A stretch of DNA of 25,311 bases from a virus. Below, one piece after another: positions 1-6,968 of the stretch. Where the stretch lies: positions 1 through 25,311 of the IMG/VR virus record IMGVR_UViG_3300027710_000121; one strand, 5' to 3'. Each line of letters begins with the position of its first letter. Position 1 is the stretch's first letter. The notes under the pieces were generated by a model. It was not told where the DNA came from and made no database searches. It was given only the letters and a program-made list of their open reading frames with translations. A program made the position numbers and the translations under genes.

Positions 1-2
1 CA

Positions 3-1241
3 TCTAAACACCTTGATATGAAAGATATAAGTGATAAGAACTTATTCCGTAATGATAGTTTCGATATTGGTGATGCAAATAACAATCCATTAATTGTAAC
101 AATACCCGGTGTGTTTAGTAGTGGTGACATGACTAAATCAAATAAGGTAGTTGCTTTTGAAGTAAGTGTTGGCGACCAAAATCAAAATATTTTTAAAAGT
201 GTGGGATTAGACCAATCATCAGTAAAAAATACCACAGAATCATTTGCGGTACTTGAAAATTTAGGTCGTTCTGAAAATGGTGCAGGTGTACAACAAGTCG
301 ACACAGGTTTATTTGACATATATAGAACACAATCATATACATGTGATGTTACCTGTATGGGTAATGTGATGATTCAGCCTACTATGTATTTCTTTTTAAA
401 AAATGTACCGATGTTCAGAGGTTCATATTGGATTACTGAGGTGACACATAACATTAAAAATAATTCAATCACCACATCATTTAAAGGTACAAGAATACCA
501 TATGCATCCCTACCAAATCCAAAAGATTCGTTTATGGCAAGTTATCGTGCGCTGTTTGATAAAATTACAGCTAAAGCACAAGCAAGACAAAATCAATCAG
601 ATAGTATGATTGCCGGTCCAAAAGCAAATGAAACTACAATTAACACACCTCAAGGTAATTTAACAATTGACACTGGTGATTCAAAAAACATTATCAACGG
701 TGAAAAAATTGTTAATGAGGCGGGTATGAATGAGTTTGGCGTTAGATACAATGGTTATAATGGTGAGAAGTATATTCAAAAAGTAACATTTAATGGTGTT
801 GAATACTTTAGAGCAATAGCGGTGAAAATGGGTAGCTCAAATTATGAAATCGACCCCGATATTAAAATGAATATTTTTAGTTACACCAAAGATGTTGTGG
901 TAACAGGTGTAACCGGTAATGCGATAGTTTGGGCAGAAGTGCAAAAATTTGCAGCAAAATCGGATTTTTATTCATTAAGATTTGATTTACCCAATGTTCA
1001 ATATAACTCACCAGGTAATCATATATTATCATCAACAGTTACATTCTTCAATCCCAAAAAAATGGAAAAGAAGGTTACAATTACACCATTAACCGGCGTT
1101 CCTATAATTACGGCTGAGGATGTAAAAGGACCAATTAATGTGGGACCTAATGTTACAGGATATGGTGTAGCATTATCTAACGAATTGGCAAGAAAATTAG
1201 GTATTAGTGACGGCGATGTTGTTTATTTTCAAATGGAATAA
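3..1241 (+). CDS. Tail/baseplate hub-like structural protein, 5' truncated
   Basis: The reading frame is open to the window edge: codons before the ATG at 18 read S-K-H-L-D without a stop. The gene therefore probably begins upstream, although the ATG at 18 is a possible start giving 407 aa. Residues about 95-165 (numbered from that ATG) contain a tract with Y-T-C-D-V, an aromatic patch, then F-R-G-S-Y-W-I-T-E-V-T-H-N-I and S-F-K-G-T-R. This resembles the strand pattern of hub barrels of the gp27/gpD/VgrG type, in which a 'G-x-Y-x-I-x-x-V-x-H' segment is common. The last 25 residues carry A-L-S-N-E-L-A-R-K-L-G-I-S-D-G-D-V-V, which recalls the end of double-psi-type beta-barrels. It lies first in a run of structural genes, which fits a virion role. 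The hub assignment is inference from pattern; 'virion structural protein' is the safer label. Confidence 0.5.
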   Translation, partial: SKHLDMKDISDKNLFRNDSFDIGDANNNPLIVTIPGVFSSGDMTKSNKVVAFEVSVGDQNQNIFKSVGLDQSSVKNTTESFAVLENLGRSENGAGVQQVDTGLFDIYRTQSYTCDVTCMGNVMIQPTMYFFLKNVPMFRGSYWITEVTHNIKNNSITTSFKGTRIPYASLPNPKDSFMASYRALFDKITAKAQARQNQSDSMIAGPKANETTINTPQGNLTIDTGDSKNIINGEKIVNEAGMNEFGVRYNGYNGEKYIQKVTFNGVEYFRAIAVKMGSSNYEIDPDIKMNIFSYTKDVVVTGVTGNAIVWAEVQKFAAKSDFYSLRFDLPNVQYNSPGNHILSSTVTFFNPKKMEKKVTITPLTGVPIITAEDVKGPINVGPNVTGYGVALSNELARKLGISDGDVVYFQME

Positions 1242-1281
1242 TGAATATTAACTAATTACAGATATTTATAATAAAAATGTT

Positions 1282-1485
1282 ATGAATAATTCAAGAATTA
1301 ACAACGCAATGGACCAATTCTTAACCCCAAAACAAGTTAGAAGCGTTTCTAATGATAGTATGGAAAGAGAAGAGTGTGATATGGTAACAGGAGAATGTTA
1401 CACAATCAGAGAAAAAGACGGAATAGTCGAAAGAATAAATAAAAAATATATTACCAATGACGGTAGACAATTATTACAAGATTAA
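1282..1485 (+). CDS. Small hypothetical phage protein, 67 aa
   Basis: This is a short, highly charged protein. It has no membrane segment or signal peptide. Its only notable feature is a Cys pair, C32 and C39, in the context C-D-M-V-T-G-E-C-Y. The start ATG follows an A/T-rich leader containing TATTTATA at 1263-1270, with no Shine-Dalgarno sequence. The stop is 3 nt before the next ATG at 1489, so it is almost certainly cotranscribed with the coiled-coil gene. I do not recognise the family. Its place among structural genes suggests a minor virion or assembly protein, but nothing in the sequence shows this. Confidence 0.6.
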   Translation: MNNSRINNAMDQFLTPKQVRSVSNDSMEREECDMVTGECYTIREKDGIVERINKKYITNDGRQLLQD

Positions 1486-1488
1486 GCC

Positions 1489-2148
1489 ATGTTAGAAAAC
1501 AAACTACAAGAAGAACTGAATCGTTATAATGCGATTAACAAATACGCTAAGAAAATGATTATGGAGCAAGAAGCCCCACTTCCACCGTTACCGGCAGACC
1601 CCGCATTAGATGCAGCGGCAGCACCGGCAGATGCGGCGGGAGCTGAAATGCCACCAATGGATGCAGGTGCGGCACCGGTACCTATGGATGCAGCAGCAGC
1701 GCCTGCAATGGGTGATACTGAAGAAATTGATATAACAGACTTAGTTAATATGACTAAGAGTCTTAAAAAAGATATTGAAGGTTCACAAAATGATAACTCA
1801 ACAGTTATCAGTAAGATGGATGATGTATTTACCAAACTTGATGATTTAGCTTCTAAATTATCTGAAATGGATACGTTAGTTCAAAAAATTGAGCAATTAG
1901 GTGTTGAAGTAAAACAAATGAAACCTGAAACTCCACAAGAAAAATTGGAAATGCGTTCATTAGATTCATATCCATTTAATCAAAAGCCAACTGATTTCTT
2001 CTCACAAAAACAAGAAGAAATGAGAGCAAGTGGTAAGAACGAGTACGTTTTAACTAAAGACGATGTAAATGATTTTACACCGGAAACATTAAGAGATACG
2101 TTTAACGACACAGGAGAAGAAGAAAATGAAAATGAATTTAAATTCTAA
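1489..2148 (+). CDS. Coiled-coil protein with Ala/Pro-rich linker, probable structural or assembly protein
   Basis: The 219-aa protein has three parts. The N-terminal ~28 residues form a charged helix. Residues about 29-74 are a low-complexity Ala/Pro/Asp/Met linker with alternating A-A-A, A-P and P-M-D units. Residues about 83-145 show heptad-like spacing of I, L, V and M and are a likely coiled coil. The tail is acidic and ends E-F-K-F. The linker is encoded by locally GC-rich DNA (about 1570-1710), which stands out in this AT-rich genome. There is no signal peptide or membrane helix. Its 3' end overlaps the start of the Dps-like gene by 23 nt, implying translational coupling. I do not recognise a named family. 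A scaffold, chaperone or virion accessory role is plausible from architecture only. Confidence 0.6.
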   Translation: MLENKLQEELNRYNAINKYAKKMIMEQEAPLPPLPADPALDAAAAPADAAGAEMPPMDAGAAPVPMDAAAAPAMGDTEEIDITDLVNMTKSLKKDIEGSQNDNSTVISKMDDVFTKLDDLASKLSEMDTLVQKIEQLGVEVKQMKPETPQEKLEMRSLDSYPFNQKPTDFFSQKQEEMRASGKNEYVLTKDDVNDFTPETLRDTFNDTGEEENENEFKF

Positions 2149-2506
2149 TGTAAATTTCCTAATAGGATTACATACTCAATTAAAAATATTTCATTGGCAA
2201 ACTAAAGGTTTTTCAAGACATAATGCTTTTGCAGATACAAGAGATGCACTTGAAGATTTGATGGACGAATTTGTTGAACAAGCAATGGGTCAATATGGTA
2301 GATTTCAGTTAGACGATGAAACAAATACAATTGAATTAGTAAATATCGGAGATGTAAAGCCCGAAGAGATGTTAGAAACCGTATGTCAATCTTTTGTTCA
2401 ATGGACTGAGAGTATTGATGAAAAAGATACTAATCTTTTGAATTTACGAGACGAGATGCTTGGGTTATTCCAAAAATTAAAATATTTACTTACATTAAAC
2501 AAATAA
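2126..2506 (+). CDS. Dps/ferritin-like four-helix protein
   Basis: The 126-aa protein opens with a helix reading L-H-T-Q-L-K-I-F-H-W-Q-T-K-G, the hallmark of Dps-type mini-ferritins. Residues H23, H32, D47 and E51 line up with the ferroxidase residues of Listeria Dps (H31, H43, D58, E62). The H-to-D (+15) and H-to-E (+19) spacings are identical, and only the first H-H loop is 3 residues shorter. Known Dps proteins oxidise and store iron and protect DNA; related phage proteins of unknown function (the DUF5856 type) share this fold. At 126 aa it is shorter than the usual 150-170 aa. The start at 2126 overlaps the previous gene; a second in-frame ATG at 2132 is equally possible. It sits in a virion gene cluster, so it may be a structural four-helix protein rather than an enzyme. 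Confidence 0.7.
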   Translation: MKMNLNSNVNFLIGLHTQLKIFHWQTKGFSRHNAFADTRDALEDLMDEFVEQAMGQYGRFQLDDETNTIELVNIGDVKPEEMLETVCQSFVQWTESIDEKDTNLLNLRDEMLGLFQKLKYLLTLNK

Positions 2507-2524
2507 GAAAAAAGATAAAATAAA

Positions 2525-3415
2525 ATGATATCAGGGTCAGCGGCCACTACGGGGTCAACACAAACGAGAACAACATTATCATATGTTAATAATTTAGTAA
2601 CCGGTGCAACATCATCAGGTTCATATCACATATACGTACCAAACGACTATATGGACGATGATATGATGGACGATTTAATTGGTTATGGATATAGAGTAAC
2701 CAAGAGAAATACTCTTATGGGTACTAATATGGATTATTTAATTAATTGGGCACCTAATCCGGTTGCACCAAGTCCAACACCAACAACATCTCCGACTCGT
2801 ACTCCAACACCAACAATAACACCAACGGGTACACCTGCGGCTACAGTTACTCCAACACGTAGTGCGACTCCAACACCGACACCTACGATGACATCAACAT
2901 CAACACCAACAGTTACACCAACTAAAACAGTAACGCCTACGGCAAGTATAACTTCGACAGTTACACCAACACCAACCTCAAGCCCATTGGCTGCAAGTGT
3001 TACACCAAGTGTTACACCAACACGTACACCAACACCAACACCAACCTCAAGCCCATTGGCTGCAAGTGTTACACCAAGTGTTACACCAACACGTACACCA
3101 ACACCATCTTTTCAACCTTTTCAATCATATAACTACAGTATTAGCGCAACAGATTTAGCTGATGCAACAGGTAATACAGGTTCTTTAGTAGGCTATAATA
3201 ACAATGTTGTTGTTGTAGTAACAAACGGTTACAATTGTGGAAATACAACAGAACGTAACTTCACATATGCGTTTGGTGCTGCGGGACCGTCATACGTTTC
3301 ATGGTTAATCTCAAGAAAAACGGATATACCAGTTTTAGGATATTATAAAAATAACGGATTGGTTACTACGGGACTTGTCTCTACTCAAACAATTAACTCA
3401 TCAGTTCCTTGTTAA
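2525..3415 (+). CDS. Thr-Pro repeat stalk protein, candidate fibre/adhesin (296 aa)
   Basis: The architecture has three parts. Residues 1-80 form a small N-terminal domain with an acidic D-Y-M-D-D-D-M-M-D-D stretch. Residues about 81-194 are a low-complexity Thr/Pro stalk built of T-P-T, S-V-T-P and T-R-T-P units. Residues 195-296 form a C-terminal domain rich in N, G, Y and V with cysteines at N-C-G and at the very C-terminus. The stalk contains a perfect 69-bp (23-codon) tandem duplication. The same stalk style recurs in two larger genes at 20658 and 24146. There is no signal peptide, consistent with a virion protein rather than a host secreted protein. The gene is followed by a strong terminator at 3443. 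The start ATG has an A-rich leader and no Shine-Dalgarno sequence. A fibre, head-decoration or adhesion role is inferred from architecture and position. Confidence 0.6.
   Translation: MISGSAATTGSTQTRTTLSYVNNLVTGATSSGSYHIYVPNDYMDDDMMDDLIGYGYRVTKRNTLMGTNMDYLINWAPNPVAPSPTPTTSPTRTPTPTITPTGTPAATVTPTRSATPTPTPTMTSTSTPTVTPTKTVTPTASITSTVTPTPTSSPLAASVTPSVTPTRTPTPTPTSSPLAASVTPSVTPTRTPTPSFQPFQSYNYSISATDLADATGNTGSLVGYNNNVVVVVTNGYNCGNTTERNFTYAFGAAGPSYVSWLISRKTDIPVLGYYKNNGLVTTGLVSTQTINSSVPC
2765..3106 (+). repeat. Thr-Pro low-complexity repeat tract of the 296-aa protein
   Basis: The DNA is built of degenerate ACA-CCA/ACT-CCA type units. It is rich in A and C and nearly free of G on the + strand, and it encodes alternating Thr-Pro with S, V, R or A inserts. 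Synonymous codons vary between most units, so the tract is old, except for the exact 69-bp duplication inside it. Confidence 0.9.
2963..3106 (+). repeat. Perfect 69-bp tandem duplication
   Basis: Positions 2963-3037 match 3032-3106 base for base, giving a period of 69 bp with 75 matching nt. The unit encodes T-S-S-P-L-A-A-S-V-T-P-S-V-T-P followed by T-R-T-P-T-P-T-P, 23 codons, so the frame is kept. Identity even at synonymous positions indicates recent duplication by slippage or unequal recombination. Confidence 0.95.
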
Positions 3416-3442
3416 TATTTTAAATTTTTCAATAAATAAAAT

Positions 3443-3470
3443 AACCGTATTTCGTAATGCGGTTTTTTTT
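3443..3470 (+). terminator. Intrinsic terminator after the first structural block
   Basis: A 9-bp stem pairs 3443-3451 (AACCGTATT) with 3456-3464 (AATGCGGTT), including one G-T wobble. The loop is TCGT, and a run of eight T follows at 3463-3470. It lies 28 bases after the stop of the Thr-Pro gene and separates the structural block from the replication block. Confidence 0.85.
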
Positions 3471-3473
3471 ATG

Positions 3474-3481
3474 TATATTTG
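3474..3481 (+). promoter_or_regulatory. Possible Bacteroidota-type promoter (-7 element) for the replication block
   Basis: TATATTTG matches the known Bacteroidota -7 consensus TAnnTTTG. It sits just after a terminator and 26 nt before the gp32-like start, where a promoter is expected. The -33 element is poor: only TTCG at 3451-3454, 19 nt upstream, inside the terminator. It is plausible but unproven. Confidence 0.4.
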
Positions 3482-3507
3482 TTCCATAACTAAAAACATA
3501 TATTATT

Positions 3508-4380
3508 ATGTCTACATTTGATGCAGTACTAGCGCAGTACGAAAAAAACAAAAACGCCACAAGTGGCAACGCAAATCGAGTGTCCTCTGAGGACCGCATG
3601 AAGAAGTATTTCACAACCGTATTACCGAAAGGTTCAAGAGGTGAAGAAAAACGTATTCGTATTCTACCTACAAAAGATGGTTCTTCGCCATTTGTTGAGG
3701 TATACTTCCACGAAGTACAGGTGGATGGAAAGTGGGTTAAATTATTTGACCCTAAGCAAGAAGGAAAACGTTCTCCATTAAACGAGATTCATGATGAATT
3801 AATGATGACAGGTGTTGAGTCTGACCGTGAGTTAGCTCGTCAATATCGTTCTCGTAAATTCTACATTGTGAAAGTTATCGACCGTGATAACGAGAATGAT
3901 GGTGTTAAGTTTTGGAGATTTAAACACAACGCAAAAGGAGATGGTATCTTAGATAAGATTATTCCAATCTTCCGTAACAAAGGTGATATCACAAGTATTA
4001 CTGAAGGTCGTGACTTAATCTTATCATTAACCTTAGCTAAGTCAGGTAATGGTAAAGAGTACACAACAATTAATTCAGTAATTCCTGAAGATAAAGGACC
4101 TTTACACACCGATGAGAATATCGGTAGCACATGGGCTAAAGATGAGTTAATGTGGTCAGATGTTTATTCTAAGAAAGGTGAAGACTACTTAGACATGGTT
4201 GCAAAAGGTGAGGTACCACGTTGGGATTCTAACTCAAATAAGTGGGTATCTAACTCAACAGGTGAAGAAACGGTTGGACAACAACCATCAGCACCTTCAG
4301 CTCCATCGGCACCTGCTTCGGCTCCCGTAATTGAGGACCCACAAGCGGATGATGATATTGATGAAGAATTACCATTCTAA
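3508..4380 (+). CDS. 32: gp32-like single-stranded DNA-binding protein
   Basis: The protein coats ssDNA during replication, recombination and repair and recruits partner proteins. The length (290 aa) is close to T4 gp32 (301 aa). The N-terminus is basic and helical, for self-association. An OB-fold core follows, with R-I-R-I-L-P, F-V-E-V-Y-F-H and R-K-F-Y-I-V-K-V-I-D motifs and K-F-W-R-F-K. Next come a Ser/Ala/Pro linker (about residues 260-276) and an acidic tail ending D-D-D-I-D-E-E-L-P-F. The protein has no cysteine at all, so the zinc ribbon of T4 gp32 is missing. The last residues resemble the acidic tip of bacterial SSB rather than the T4 tail. It is first in the replication block, after a terminator and promoter-like site, and is followed by a hairpin, which fits high separate expression. 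Confidence 0.88.
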   Translation: MSTFDAVLAQYEKNKNATSGNANRVSSEDRMKKYFTTVLPKGSRGEEKRIRILPTKDGSSPFVEVYFHEVQVDGKWVKLFDPKQEGKRSPLNEIHDELMMTGVESDRELARQYRSRKFYIVKVIDRDNENDGVKFWRFKHNAKGDGILDKIIPIFRNKGDITSITEGRDLILSLTLAKSGNGKEYTTINSVIPEDKGPLHTDENIGSTWAKDELMWSDVYSKKGEDYLDMVAKGEVPRWDSNSNKWVSNSTGEETVGQQPSAPSAPSAPASAPVIEDPQADDDIDEELPF

Positions 4381-4386
4381 TATCAC

Positions 4387-4408
4387 GGGGTGGTGAAATA
4401 TCCACCCC
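4387..4408 (+). terminator. GC-rich hairpin between ssb and uvsX, attenuator or partial terminator
   Basis: GGGGTGG at 4387-4393 pairs perfectly with CCACCCC at 4402-4408 across an 8-nt loop. It is followed by only ATTTTA, so the T tract is weak. It lies 6 nt after the gp32-like stop. It could dampen transcription into uvsX or stabilise the 3' end of the ssb mRNA. Confidence 0.6.
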
Positions 4409-4426
4409 ATTTTAAAAACAAAACAT

Positions 4427-5467
4427 ATGGGAATTAAAAAACAAGATTTTTCAAGCATTGCGAGTGTTGTTAACAAATATTCAACTAAAACCACATATAA
4501 GGCTGACAGGTTCTTAGATTTGGGAGATGCTTTCTTGGATGCAACGGGTATTCCCGGTCCTGCTATTGGTCATATCAATATGTTGTTAGGACATTCAGAT
4601 ACAGGTAAGACAACCGCATTATTAGGTGCTGCTGCTGATGGTATCAAAAAAGGAATGTTACCTGTGTTTATTATCACAGAACAAAAGTTTGATTTTGGAC
4701 ACGCAAGGATTATGGGTATCCCTATTGAACAAGAAGTGGATGCCGAAACTGGTGAAGTGACATATTCAGGTCCTTACATTTTTAAAAATGATTTTGATTT
4801 CATCGAACAAATCACAGACTTTATGAATGATTTGATGGATGCTCAAGACAAAGGTACTATACCTTACGATTTATTATTCCTTTGGGATTCTGTGGGTTCA
4901 ATTCCTTGCAAGATGACATACGAAGGTAAGGGTGGTAAACAACACAACGCTGCGGCTTTAGCTGACAAAATTGGTATGGGTATCAATCAACGTATTTCAG
5001 GTTCTCGTCGTTCTGATAAACCTCACACAAATACATTGATTATTGTTAACCAACCTTGGGTTGAGTTACCGGACAACATCTATGGACAACCAAAAATTAA
5101 AGCAAAAGGTGGTGAGGCAATTTATTTGAACTCAACATTGGTTTTCTTATTTGGTAATCAAAAGAATGCCGGTACAACTAAAATACCAATCACAAAAAAC
5201 AAAAGAACTATTAGTGTGGCTACGAGAAGTAAAATCTCTGTAATGAAAAACCACGTTAATGGTATTGCTTTTGCTGATGGTAAGATTATGGTTACGCCAC
5301 ACGGATTCTTAAGAGCAAAAGAGGCGGCAGAAGAAAAAATTTCACGTGAACAATATGTTAAGGATAACTTAGAGTATATTAGCTCATTGTTTGGTGAAAA
5401 GGTATCTGACTTAAAAGATATCAAATTCGATGATGTGGCAGATGCTACGGATTCAGACGAAGAATAG
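4427..5467 (+). CDS. uvsX: UvsX-like RecA-family recombinase
   Basis: This is an ATP-dependent strand-exchange protein that drives phage recombination and recombination-primed replication. The RecA core is clear. Walker A is G-H-S-D-T-G-K-T-T at residues 55-63, after the strand I-N-M-L-L. A Walker B strand, L-L-F-L-W-D-S-V-G-S, has Asp at 154. The L-I-I-V-N-Q-P-W segment follows at about 204-211, then K-A-K-G-G-E-A-I at about 225-232. The length (346 aa) is near T4 UvsX (391 aa). The C-terminus is acidic, D-A-T-D-S-D-E-E. The start is preceded by an A-rich leader without Shine-Dalgarno. It sits directly after gp32, its known functional partner, and before the RNase H gene. The intact frame shows no intron or intein. 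Confidence 0.92.
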   Translation: MGIKKQDFSSIASVVNKYSTKTTYKADRFLDLGDAFLDATGIPGPAIGHINMLLGHSDTGKTTALLGAAADGIKKGMLPVFIITEQKFDFGHARIMGIPIEQEVDAETGEVTYSGPYIFKNDFDFIEQITDFMNDLMDAQDKGTIPYDLLFLWDSVGSIPCKMTYEGKGGKQHNAAALADKIGMGINQRISGSRRSDKPHTNTLIIVNQPWVELPDNIYGQPKIKAKGGEAIYLNSTLVFLFGNQKNAGTTKIPITKNKRTISVATRSKISVMKNHVNGIAFADGKIMVTPHGFLRAKEAAEEKISREQYVKDNLEYISSLFGEKVSDLKDIKFDDVADATDSDEE

Positions 5468-5490
5468 TTTCACATTTTAAATTAAAATAA

Positions 5491-6510
5491 ATGTCCGTTT
5501 TACTTGTCGATGGTGACAATTTATTAACAATCGGATTTTACGGGTGTAAAAACTTCTTTTATAAGGGGAATCATATTGGGGGGATATATCATTTCCTCAA
5601 TACCCTTAGAAGGTCTTTTGAAGAATATCACTTAGATAAGATTGTTGTATTTTGGGACGGACATGAAGGTTCATCATCACGTAGAAAAGTTTATCATCTA
5701 TATAAAGAAAATAGAAAAAGTAGACTTCGTAGTGATGAAGAATTAAATTCATACAATTATCAAAGAGAAAGAGTTAAACAATACCTTGAGGAGCTATTTG
5801 TTCGCCAAGGAGAGTACGAATTCTGCGAAACCGATGATTGTATCGCTTACTACACAAAGAACTCACCAGAGGAAAAGAAAATAGTCTATTCCTCAGATGG
5901 AGACTTAACTCAATTAGTTTCCGAAAACACAAAAATTTATAACCCATCGCATCATAAACTTTATAGTGTCAATGATACTATCAAGTATAGTCATGAAGAT
6001 GTCTTAATTGAAAATGTTAAAATTATAAAGATATTATGCGGCGACCCATCCGATAATATCTCCGGTATTAAAAATATGGGTATCAAACGATTGATTACTC
6101 TCTTCCCTGAAGTACAAACAAAAAAACTATCTTTAGATGACATTATACAAAAAAGCAATGTTATCTTCGAACAAGATAAAAATAATAAACTAATAACCAA
6201 TTTATTAACTGGTGTAACAAAACACGGTGTGTTTGGTGATGAGTTTTTTGAAATTAACAATAAAATTGTTAACTTAGATGAACCGTTATTAACCGAAGAT
6301 GCTAAGGGAAATATAGACCAGTTAATTGGGGAGAATCTTGACTCAGAAGGAAGGTCATACAAGAACGCAATCAAATTAATGACGGAAGATGGAATTAATA
6401 ATGTCCTACCAAAATCAGATGATGCATTTGCCAAATTCTTAAATCCTTTCTTAAGATTAACAAGAAAAGAAAAAAATAAAAGAATTATTAAAATCAAAAA
6501 CTATGAGTAA
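5491..6510 (+). CDS. rnh: RNase H / FEN-type 5'-3' exonuclease (T4 Rnh-like)
   Basis: The enzyme removes RNA primers and 5' flaps during lagging-strand synthesis. Metal-binding acids of the PIN/FEN fold are visible: L-V-D-G-D-N (D7, D9), V-F-W-D-G (D56), E-T-D-D-C (D115, D116) and S-S-D-G-D (D136, D138). The basic bridge around S-R-R-K and Y-K-E-N-R (residues 63-75) is present. The helix-3-turn-helix signature begins at G-D-P-S-D-N-I-S-G-I-K (residues 184-194) and continues through G-I-K-R. The length (339 aa) is slightly above T4 Rnh (305 aa). The last 8 nt overlap the next gene in an ATGAGTAA arrangement. The position between uvsX and the helicase matches a replication role. Confidence 0.88.
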   Translation: MSVLLVDGDNLLTIGFYGCKNFFYKGNHIGGIYHFLNTLRRSFEEYHLDKIVVFWDGHEGSSSRRKVYHLYKENRKSRLRSDEELNSYNYQRERVKQYLEELFVRQGEYEFCETDDCIAYYTKNSPEEKKIVYSSDGDLTQLVSENTKIYNPSHHKLYSVNDTIKYSHEDVLIENVKIIKILCGDPSDNISGIKNMGIKRLITLFPEVQTKKLSLDDIIQKSNVIFEQDKNNKLITNLLTGVTKHGVFGDEFFEINNKIVNLDEPLLTEDAKGNIDQLIGENLDSEGRSYKNAIKLMTEDGINNVLPKSDDAFAKFLNPFLRLTRKEKNKRIIKIKNYE

Positions 6511-6949
6511 CGAGCAATCAATCACTAAATTTGAGTTCATTTTAACATTAGAAAAAAACATTGTGTGCCAACGCTTTTTTAACGTAATGGAACACAACCC
6601 TAAATCACGCCGTTCAGTTGACCTTTATGAATATGTTAAAAATATTTGTGAGGAAATTTCGGATGATTTGAAAATAAAAACTTCCGATTATTTATGCGAA
6701 AATCAAAATTTTTTCCTGTCTTCGGATTATGTGGAAGAAAATTCTGATAAAGATAAAGAACAGTTTTTACTACAACTAAAGTTGGGTGAAGATGTATTTA
6801 TAGAAAGAGTATTTCCGGCGCATTATTTTCACCCAAAGGTGAGATATACTGTTGATATTCGTCCGAAACTAAAGAGAATGTTGGGTAACCTAACTGACAT
6901 ATTATCATCTGAAGAATTGGAAACAACTTATTTAAATTACCAACTTTAA
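6503..6949 (+). CDS. Unknown 148-aa protein in the replication block
   Basis: The protein is charged, appears largely helical, and starts M-S-N-E-Q-S-I-T-K-F-E-F. The middle has an L-Y-E-Y-V-K-N-I-C-E-E-I helix and acidic patches. The C-terminal third has F-H-P-K-V-R-Y-T-V-D-I-R-P-K-L-K-R-M-L and ends Y-L-N-Y-Q-L. It has no signal peptide, membrane helix or nucleotide-binding motif. The start overlaps the rnh stop by 8 nt, and the helicase gene follows 19 nt after its end, so the three are probably coupled. In T4 the genes near rnh and 32 include dsbA, 33 (late transcription co-activator) and 59 (helicase loader). This gene may fill one of these roles, but I see no sequence match to any of them. 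Confidence 0.7.
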   Translation: MSNEQSITKFEFILTLEKNIVCQRFFNVMEHNPKSRRSVDLYEYVKNICEEISDDLKIKTSDYLCENQNFFLSSDYVEENSDKDKEQFLLQLKLGEDVFIERVFPAHYFHPKVRYTVDIRPKLKRMLGNLTDILSSEELETTYLNYQL

Positions 6950-6968
6950 TAAACTTTTTAAAAATATT

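Noticed and set aside
1524-1835. Minus-strand open frame opposite the Ala/Pro linker
   Set aside because: It is an antisense shadow of GCA/GCG codons and has no independent start context.
2525-3415. Host secreted cell-wall protein or cellulosome-type linker protein
   Set aside because: There is no signal peptide, sorting signal or membrane anchor, and it sits within a phage structural cluster.
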